A DNA stretch of 13,556 nucleotides. Origin: an uncultured Eubacteriales bacterium. Lineage in GTDB: Bacteria > Bacillota > Clostridia > UMGS1883. The notes beneath the pieces are model-generated. The model saw nothing but the letters and a program-made list of their open reading frames with translations, was not told the DNA's origin and did not search any database. The position numbers and the translations under genes were made by a program. Below are positions 1 through 3,987 of this stretch, piece by piece. Numbering within the stretch: position 1 is the stretch's first letter; each line of letters opens with the position of its first letter. The stretch lies in assembly GCA_905195005.1 (NCBI GenBank), contig CAJJUC010000052.1, forward strand, positions 1 to 13,556, written 5' to 3'.

Positions 1-1
1 G

Positions 2-250
2 CTTGCCTCCGTCGGAGAGAAAGGCTTCATCCTTGCCGAATTCGGAATCGGCACGAATCCGTTTCTGAAAATCAGCGGCAATCTGCTGGAAGATGAAAAA
101 GTCAAAGGCACAATCCATCTCGCTTTCGGCAACAGCAGGGGCATGGGCGGAGATAACGACGCACCGGTTCATATTGACTGCATGGTCCGCAATCCCGATG
201 TGTATGTTGACGGGCGCAAAGTGATGGAAGAAGGCAACTGGAGGATCTGA
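2..250 (+). CDS. M29-type (leucyl) aminopeptidase, C-terminal fragment
   Basis: This is the last 82 codons of a gene whose start lies before the window; the frame is open from base 2 to the TGA at 248-250. The visible residues EFGIGTNP, LEDEK, GTIHLAFGNSRGMGG and HIDCMVRNP match the C-terminal part of M29 (thermophilic-type) metallo-aminopeptidases. In that family the segment carries His and Asp residues of the two-metal active site, and the enzymes remove N-terminal residues from peptides in the cytosol. The stop lies 2 bases before the yggS ATG, and the yggS ribosome-binding site (GGAGG, 240-244) sits inside this gene, so the two were probably co-transcribed. GC content is higher than in the right part of the window. 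The family call rests on remembered motifs, without a database search. Confidence 0.8.
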   Translation, partial: LASVGEKGFILAEFGIGTNPFLKISGNLLEDEKVKGTIHLAFGNSRGMGGDNDAPVHIDCMVRNPDVYVDGRKVMEEGNWRI

Positions 251-252
251 AA

Positions 253-693
253 ATGTCTGCGGTCGGGGAAAATCTGAATGAAATCAGGACGGAAATCACG
301 AATGCCGCGCGGAAAGCCGGGCGGGCGCCGGAGTCGGTGCGCCTGCTGGCTGTCTCCAAAACCTTTCCGGCGGAAGATGTGAAAAGCGCTTACGATGCCG
401 GGCAGCGCATGTTCGGAGAAAACCGTGTGCAGGAACTGGAAGTCAAGGCTCCCGTTCTGCCGCAGGATATCGAATGGCACCTGATCGGGCATCTTCAATC
501 CAATAAAGCCGCCAAAGCCGTGGAACATGCTTCATGGATTCACTCCGTGGATTCGGTCAAACTGCTTTCCCTGATTGAAAAGGCGGCAGAAAAGCCGCTG
601 CCAATGGAAACCAGCTTGCCGGAGAGGTCAGCCCCCGGCGAGAGCCGCACCGCCTGTCCGACTTTATCAAAGAGATACACAAAGAGCAGATAG
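253..693 (+). pseudogene. yggS: YggS/PROSC family PLP homeostasis protein, truncated by a mobile-element junction
   Basis: The first ~110 residues are a clear YggS/YlmE (PLPBP) protein, a cytosolic carrier that balances pyridoxal 5'-phosphate. AVSKTF carries the PLP-binding lysine at K36, and the signatures FGENRVQE and WHLIGHLQSNK follow. Family members are about 220-235 residues and finish a TIM-barrel-like fold. Here the homology stops near LIEKAAEK (codons ending about 597), and the frame runs into an unrelated tail ending at TAG 691-693. That tail lies antisense to the start of the element's virD4. The product would keep the PLP lysine but lack the second half of the barrel, including the phosphate-binding part, so it is probably non-functional. 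Start: ATG 253 with GGAGG 8 bases upstream. The missing half is not seen elsewhere in the window. Confidence 0.85.
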
Positions 694-734
694 GGGGCGT
701 TTAGGATAAGCAGCTTCTTGATATTCGGCTTCAT
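579..734 (-). pseudogene. VirD4/TraG-type coupling protein, N-terminal fragment
   Basis: The start codon (732-734) overlaps the PcfB stop as ATGA and has AGGGAGG upstream. The ~52 recognisable residues, including a hydrophobic stretch (about residues 8-22), VGQAVRL, GADLSGK and GFSAAF, match my memory of the start of VirD4-like coupling proteins of Tn1549/CTn elements. Those are ~600-residue membrane ATPases that bring the relaxase-DNA complex to the type IV secretion channel. After GFSAAF the frame stays open to 540, but on the antisense of yggS, so the Walker A/B ATPase body is absent. The fragment cannot act in conjugation. The exact break is uncertain, within about 578-600. Confidence 0.75.
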
Positions 735-1207
735 AGCGATACCTCCCTGTCCTTGTATTTTGTCTTTTGACGGTTCGCGTTAAGCTGCTTTGCTGCTTCC
801 CGGAATGTGGCAAGTGCCTTTCGGATAGAGGGCTTTTGCTCCTGTGTCAGCTTCTTTGCGGAAAACTCCTTAAAGGCTGCGGTCAGAGCGTCCGCGTCCC
901 GCCCCTTGAAAAAGACGAGATAACGGGGCGGCGTTTCGGTGCTGTCTTTCTTTAGGGCAAAGTCGATACCGTATTTTTTTGCCGTCTGCTCAAAGGCTTT
1001 GATATTGCCCTCGGTTATCTCAATGTTGGATAGCCCCGCGTTCTGCTTCGCAAGCTGCTTTAGGGTCTGCTTCCCGTGGGGCTGTTTTTCCTGCTGCTTT
1101 TTTGCCTGTGCAAGCATGGCTTTGATTGCCTTTTGCAGCGTTTCAGCGGTCAGCTTCGCTCCCTTGACAGAGAGCGCAACCACTTTTTCGTTGATTTCAT
1201 CTTGCAA
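731..1207 (-). CDS. pcfB: PcfB family (DUF3801) conjugation accessory protein
   Basis: A 158-residue protein of the PcfB/DUF3801 type, found directly before the VirD4 coupling protein in Tn1549-like elements and in pCF10. There it is thought to act as a relaxosome accessory linking the relaxase to the coupling protein. The N-terminal EINEKVVALSVKGAKLT and a following Lys/Gln/Ala-rich helical region (about 25-65) are typical. A mixed alpha/beta core follows, with LVFFKGRDADALTAAF at about 110-125, and the C-terminus is basic. The best start is TTG at 1205-1207, 10 bases after AAAGGAGG; the only nearby ATG is out of frame. The stop overlaps the virD4 start by 4 bases (ATGA), implying translational coupling. 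The gene looks intact although its partner is truncated. Confidence 0.85.
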   Translation of the reverse strand: MQDEINEKVVALSVKGAKLTAETLQKAIKAMLAQAKKQQEKQPHGKQTLKQLAKQNAGLSNIEITEGNIKAFEQTAKKYGIDFALKKDSTETPPRYLVFFKGRDADALTAAFKEFSAKKLTQEQKPSIRKALATFREAAKQLNANRQKTKYKDREVSL

Positions 1208-1304
1208 TGTTTACCGTCCTCCTTTCCCGGTAGTAGTGATAGTGTTAAGGTGGTACGCCGCTTTTGGGCGTGAAAAAAGGGCGTCCGTTCTTCACGCCGC
1301 CCCG

Positions 1305-1523
1305 TTAAATCCGCACCCGCAGCCCGTTCAAGTCCTCGGCGCGGATACCTACAAGATACCAGTTGTCCCCGTACTCAATCCGGGTCGGCTTCCATTTGCC
1401 GCCTGTGAATACGTCCATGCACTCGCCGCAATGCAAGCCGCCGTAATAGTCGGCAATATCAAAGCGAATATCGTAGCGGTCAGCGGTTTCGTCAAAAATT
1501 AAAGCTCCTGTTTTCTGTGCCAT
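1305..1523 (-). CDS. DUF5348 family protein of a conjugative element
   Basis: A 72-residue protein of the DUF5348 type, usual in Tn1549/CTn-like elements between the replication protein and PcfB; its function is unknown. It matches the family along its full length: GALIFDETADRYDIRF, then DYYGGLHCGECMDVF with two cysteines (CGEC), WKPTRIEYGDNWYLVGI and the terminal LNGLRVRI. The small beta-rich pattern suggests a compact cytosolic fold. Start ATG 1521-1523 has GGAGG 9 bases upstream. The gene lies 23 bases after the replication protein stop and is clearly in the same operon. The 97-base gap to pcfB contains an 8-bp inverted repeat (1267-1274 with 1291-1298) without a T-tract, so it is not an evident terminator. 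Confidence 0.8.
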   Translation of the reverse strand: MAQKTGALIFDETADRYDIRFDIADYYGGLHCGECMDVFTGGKWKPTRIEYGDNWYLVGIRAEDLNGLRVRI

Positions 1524-1546
1524 GTGGTAAATCCTCCTTTTTTCGT

Positions 1547-2512
1547 TTACAGGCTTTCGCCCTCGTTGTAGGTGTAGTAGTCCGGGTCGCCGTATTTAGG
1601 CTTGCCGGATAATGCGCCGCTTGCCATGTCGTGAGCGACAAGGGAAGTATAATAGCTGTCAATGGTAGACGGGGCATTGAAAAGAACCGCCTTTAGGTAC
1701 TGCTTGATATTGCGGATTTTCGTGGTGTTCTCCTGCATACAGTCAAGGACAAAGCGGATATGTTCGCTGTCCAGCTTCATAAACTTTGACTTCACAAGCT
1801 CGGCGGGGTAATCGTCCCCTGCAATACGGATTTTCTTTCTTGACGTACAGACCGTTTCAAGGATAATGTCAACAATCTCATTCAGACGGTCATGGTCAAA
1901 CTTCATATCCTGCAAGAGAATGTTATACTCGATATTGTCCTTGATGATTTCCTCATACACTCTGTAAGCGTCGTTCCTTTCCGTTCCTTTCCGTTCCGGC
2001 GGCTGTGCCGCTTCGTCCTCGCCATAAGGCAAGGGATTTAGGGAATGGATAGGAATGGAATGGGTACTTGATAAATCCGTATTTGATTTTTCTTTTTTTT
2101 GTAAGTTAGTTCTTGATATATCTTTATTTAATTGCATTGGATTTTCCGACGTCGGATTTTCCGTTGTCGGGTTATCCGCTGTTGGATTTTCCAATACCGG
2201 GCAATCCAATTCCGGCGGCTGCGGCTGTTCGTAAATGGTGTACTCGATTGCGGTCATTTTGCCTTTCTCGTCGCGTCCCTGCCGCCTTGTGATATATCCG
2301 GCTTTTTCAAGCTCCCAAACGGCGGTACGGATAGCGTCGATACTTTCCCGGTTGATGTAGGACAGCCCTGCAAGGGTATAGTCCCAATCCTCCGGCAGGG
2401 ACAGCATTTGAGATAACAGCCCCTTTGCCTTTAAGGAAAGCTCCTTGTTGCGTAAGTGGTGGTTGCTCATTACGGTGTAGCCTGTGTTGCGTTCCACACG
2501 GAAAACTGCCAT
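1547..2512 (-). CDS. DUF6017/winged-helix replication initiator-like protein of an ICE
   Basis: A 321-residue protein of the type called replication initiator protein A or DUF6017 in Tn1549/CTn-like elements. The start MAVFRVERN (ATG 2510-2512, AGGAG about 10 bases upstream) is the conserved family start; a longer in-frame extension upstream has no support. Residues ~1-95 form a winged helix-turn-helix region with MSNHHLRNKELSLKAKGLL and LPEDWDYT motifs, expected to bind DNA. Residues ~100-125 are a low-complexity linker of pentapeptide repeats ending in ENP or DNP. Residues ~170-321 are the helical C-terminal DUF6017-type domain. The role in replicating the excised element is inferred from annotation habit. 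The gene is preceded by a terminator and is the first of the rep-DUF5348-pcfB-virD4 unit. A 10-bp tandem repeat lies within it. Confidence 0.8.
   Translation of the reverse strand: MAVFRVERNTGYTVMSNHHLRNKELSLKAKGLLSQMLSLPEDWDYTLAGLSYINRESIDAIRTAVWELEKAGYITRRQGRDEKGKMTAIEYTIYEQPQPPELDCPVLENPTADNPTTENPTSENPMQLNKDISRTNLQKKEKSNTDLSSTHSIPIHSLNPLPYGEDEAAQPPERKGTERNDAYRVYEEIIKDNIEYNILLQDMKFDHDRLNEIVDIILETVCTSRKKIRIAGDDYPAELVKSKFMKLDSEHIRFVLDCMQENTTKIRNIKQYLKAVLFNAPSTIDSYYTSLVAHDMASGALSGKPKYGDPDYYTYNEGESL
1972..1997. repeat. 10-bp tandem repeat, 2.6 copies, inside the replication-protein gene
   Basis: The unit CGTTCCTTTC occurs at 1972-1981 and 1982-1991, followed by CGTTCC at 1992-1997. It encodes a charged Glu/Arg/Lys/Thr stretch of the replication protein. 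The unit length is not a multiple of three, so gain or loss of one copy would shift the frame. Confidence 0.8.
2139..2213. repeat. Five 15-bp degenerate repeats encoding a pentapeptide linker
   Basis: Five consecutive 15-bp units, most beginning GGATTTTCC or GGGTTATCC, translate on the minus strand to xxENP/xxDNP-like pentapeptides between the DNA-binding and C-terminal domains of the replication protein. The units keep the frame. They look like a flexible, length-variable linker, and I recall similar linkers in family members. Confidence 0.75.
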
Positions 2513-2660
2513 AGCTTCATCACTCCTTTGCTTTAGATTTGTTGCGCAGTAGAACGCGGATTTTGAGGGGTAAGGTATCTTTTCCTTGCTTCCTCTGTTT
2601 TGCGTTCTGTAAGCCCGATAAATCAAGGCTTTTTTTGCCCCTACTGCGTAACATGAGGGC

Positions 2661-2712
2661 ATAAAAATAGCGGCGTTCCTGTTCTCCCAGTGAGAGAGTG
2701 AGAAACGCCGCT
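2661..2712 (-). terminator. Rho-independent terminator after the small ICE gene
   Basis: AGCGGCGTT (2669-2677) pairs perfectly with AACGCCGCT (2704-2712). On the minus strand the stem is followed by ATTTTTAT. It lies 10 bases after the stop of the 2723-3085 gene and before the replication protein, so it separates the two transcripts or attenuates read-through. Confidence 0.7.
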
Positions 2713-2722
2713 GTGCGGGTCG

Positions 2723-3085
2723 CTATTTCATTTCTTCTGCTATCAGTTCTTGCATGACTTCTCCAAAGTCTGCCATGAAAGAAAAGATGAAGTATTCCAA
2801 AACGTCGGGGTCTGCGTCCATAGGCTCGGCTTCCTCTGAAAAAGGCAAGCCCATTAGCCCATAAAGCAGTTTGATGATTTTGAACAGCTTGCCCCGGTCG
2901 GTGGGGTTGTTCATGGTTACAAGTACGTTGGTAAGGCGGTTGATTGTTTCCATGTCGCCGCCTGTCGTTACCCATACCATTTCCGCGAACGGCTGCGTGA
3001 TTGCCCCGGCGACAAGGTTTATCTTATTCTTGCCGATTTCGCCGGACGGAAGTATAATACCCTTAGTCAAAAGTTCGTTTTTCAT
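2723..3085 (-). CDS. Hypothetical protein of a Tn1549-like element
   Basis: A 120-residue protein starting at ATG 3083-3085 with a strong AAGGAGG 6 bases upstream; a longer frame to 3160 lacks a ribosome-binding site. It has no signal peptide or convincing membrane helix. The N-terminal half contains KNELLTKGIILPSGEIGK and a Val/Thr-rich part. The middle (residues ~50-75) is polar and helical, and the C-terminus is very acidic (SEEAEPMDADPD, ending in EEMK). I cannot assign a function. Its position at the leading edge of the element, upstream of the replication protein and with its own terminator, suggests a separately controlled cytosolic accessory or regulatory protein, but no motif shows this. 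Confidence 0.7.
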   Translation of the reverse strand: MKNELLTKGIILPSGEIGKNKINLVAGAITQPFAEMVWVTTGGDMETINRLTNVLVTMNNPTDRGKLFKIIKLLYGLMGLPFSEEAEPMDADPDVLEYFIFSFMADFGEVMQELIAEEMK

Positions 3086-3142
3086 GTCGTCCTCCTTATA
3101 TTCTGTGGTGCTAAAATGGTGCCCGGTCTTACAAAAACACCT

Positions 3143-3180
3143 TATGCGGAGATATGACAAGAAAAATGAAGATATGCGGA
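3143..3180. repeat. Pair of direct repeats TATGCGGA near the presumed element end
   Basis: TATGCGGA occurs at 3143-3150 and 3173-3180, exactly 30 bp (about three helical turns) apart, in the leader of the first element gene. This could be a pair of binding sites for an integrase or regulator, but no factor is identified. Confidence 0.4.
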
Positions 3181-3203
3181 AAACCTTGATTTTAAGCCAT
3201 TTT

Positions 3204-3227
3204 CACATTGGTTTATAAACATTTGTG
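3204..3227. promoter_or_regulatory. Palindromic operator-like site at the presumed element end
   Basis: GTTTATAAAC (3211-3220) is a perfect 10-bp palindrome flanked symmetrically by CACA (3204-3207) and TGTG (3224-3227), with 3 unpaired bases on each side. The two-fold symmetry suggests a dimeric DNA-binding protein site or part of a recombination site. It lies about 120 bp upstream of the small element gene. Confidence 0.35.
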
Positions 3228-3550
3228 AGGACTTATAAAAGGTTTTGCGTCTATCAAATCAATAAAAAATGTATTTTTTCTGTCTGATTACAACTCATGC
3301 CTATTACAATATGTTTGCGTACAAAATGCTGCTTTTCATTACAATCGTCACAAACACGGGCAATTGGTGACAACCGCTGTTTCTGCTGTCGATTTTAAAA
3401 ATTATATTATCCCTTTCAGGAACTTCAGCATAATCTTTCGAACGTCTAACACTCTGCTGCGGCAGCGTATTTATTTTGTTATACACCTGTCCCGAAAACT
3501 TTATTTTGCTCATTCTTTACTTTTAAAATAGTTGAGTGGTTTCCTTTATG
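3228..3550. other. Intergenic, AT-rich, no convincing gene
   Basis: An AT-rich stretch between the presumed element end and the first terminator hairpin. A 69-codon minus-strand frame (3304-3513) is present but has only a weak ribosome-binding site, a basic low-quality composition and no recognisable motif. I see no tRNA, riboswitch or repeat. It may contain the chromosomal flank of the element. Confidence 0.5.
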
Positions 3551-3582
3551 CAAAAATCGGAATGGAGCAAAGTCCATTCCGA
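3551..3582 (-). terminator. Terminator-like hairpin, copy 1
   Basis: TCGGAATGGA (3557-3566) pairs with TCCATTCCGA (3573-3582), a 10-bp perfect stem with a 6-base loop, followed on the minus strand by TTTTTG. The flanks, CAAAAATCGGA on one side and CCGACGTGGT on the other, are identical to those of the hairpin at 3754-3789 although the stems differ. Confidence 0.7.
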
Positions 3583-3626
3583 CGTGGTAATGCCGAACCA
3601 TATAAATATGTGCGCCGCAGGCACAC

Positions 3627-3708
3627 TCGCAAAAGGTTGGTAATGAGCCAAAGGCGTTAATGAGGGCGCTTGCAACCGAATAGCCGATGCGAATGTGACC
3701 TTTTGCGA
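3627..3708. repeat. 11-bp inverted repeat enclosing 60 bases
   Basis: TCGCAAAAGGT (3627-3637) is the exact reverse complement of ACCTTTTGCGA (3698-3708). The enclosed 60 bases hold a repeated TAATGAG and a short GGTTG/CAACC pairing. It could fold as one ~82-base domain of an RNA, on either strand. No known RNA family is recognised, and it lies between the two terminator hairpins. Confidence 0.45.
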
Positions 3709-3753
3709 AAAGGGAGGAGCAGCGGCATATTGCCACACTCTGATTTTTACAAA

Positions 3754-3789
3754 CAAAAATCGGAGCAAGCAATATATAGCTTGCTCCGA
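3754..3789 (-). terminator. Terminator of tRNA-Leu, hairpin copy 2
   Basis: TCGGAGCAAGC (3760-3770) pairs with GCTTGCTCCGA (3779-3789), an 11-bp perfect stem with an 8-base loop. On the minus strand it is followed by TTTTTG. It starts 2 bases after the tRNA CCA end and so is the natural terminator of the tRNA transcript. Confidence 0.85.
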
Positions 3790-3791
3790 CG

Positions 3792-3876
3792 TGGTGCGGC
3801 TGACAGGGATCGAACCTGCACGCCATAGGGCACAAGAACCTAAATCTTGCACGTCTGCCAGTTTCGCCACAGCCGC
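3792..3876 (-). tRNA. tRNA-Leu (anticodon UAG)
   Basis: On the minus strand a full class II tRNA is readable. The acceptor GCGGCTG (3870-3876) pairs with CAGCCGC (3796-3802). The D-arm GGCGAAACTGGCAGAC is typical of tRNA-Leu. The anticodon stem CAAGA/TCTTG encloses a loop with TAG. A short variable arm follows, then the T-arm GGTTCGATCC, discriminator A (3795) and an encoded CCA (3792-3794). It decodes CUA and, by wobble, other CUN leucine codons. A short spacer and hairpin terminator follow directly. tRNA-Leu 3' ends are common integration targets, but I see no element integrase or displaced tRNA end here. Confidence 0.95.
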
Positions 3877-3922
3877 ATAAAATATAAATTCAAAAAACGT
3901 TGGAAATACTGCTTTATTATGG

Positions 3923-3956
3923 AAAAATCATCGGGGACGGGATTTTTCCCGTCCCC
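3923..3956 (-). terminator. Terminator of the SLH protein gene
   Basis: GGGGACGGGA (3933-3942) pairs with TCCCGTCCCC (3947-3956) around a TTTT loop. On the minus strand the stem is followed by GATGATTTTTCC. It lies 31 bases after the SLH protein stop. Confidence 0.9.
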
Positions 3957-3987
3957 TGCTGAAATTCACTGACTATTGTTTTACGGA

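Larger units (their letters stand above)
579..3250 (-). mobile_element. Truncated Tn1549/CTn-like integrative conjugative element (leading segment)
   Basis: The gene order, small unknown protein, DUF6017 replication protein, DUF5348, PcfB and VirD4 start, with tight spacing and overlaps, is that of one end of Tn1549/CTn-type conjugative elements. The relaxase, the rest of VirD4, the type IV secretion genes, any cargo and the integrase are absent. The inner border is sharp, inside virD4 near 579-600. The outer border cannot be fixed from sequence; it probably lies between the promoter region of the small gene and about 3300, where the AT content rises. Genes 731-3085 look intact, so truncation is recent or an assembly effect. 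Confidence 0.7.

Noticed and set aside
1267..1298. 8-bp inverted repeat between the DUF5348 gene and pcfB as a terminator
   Set aside because: No T-tract follows the stem on the minus strand and the genes are otherwise operonic.
939..1502. 187-codon plus-strand frame across pcfB and the DUF5348 gene
   Set aside because: Antisense to two recognised, tightly spaced element genes; no ribosome-binding site or protein-like pattern.
2513..2662. 50-codon N-terminal extension of the replication protein
   Set aside because: The family starts at MAVFRVE, which has AGGAG directly upstream; the extension overlaps the intergenic region and part of the terminator T-tract.
2520..2975. 151-codon minus-strand frame beginning MGNDRRRH
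   Set aside because: Out-of-frame shadow of the 2723-3085 gene that also crosses its terminator; low-quality basic composition.
3304..3513. 69-codon minus-strand frame
   Set aside because: Weak ribosome-binding site, no recognisable motif and no operon context; not enough to call a gene.
3580..3612. Possible decayed tRNA 3' end (GGTTC then ACCA before hairpin copy 1)
   Set aside because: The T-arm does not pair and no acceptor or anticodon arm can be drawn; the ACCA comes from the shared hairpin flank.
3523..3870. Minus-strand 115-codon frame beginning MAKLADVQDLGS
   Set aside because: Its start is the translation of the tRNA-Leu gene and the rest crosses two terminator hairpins; it is a typical false gene over a tRNA.
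3792..3876. tRNA-Leu as the attachment site of the conjugative element
   Set aside because: No duplicated tRNA 3' end is found at the other element border, and Tn1549-like elements are not known for tRNA targeting.
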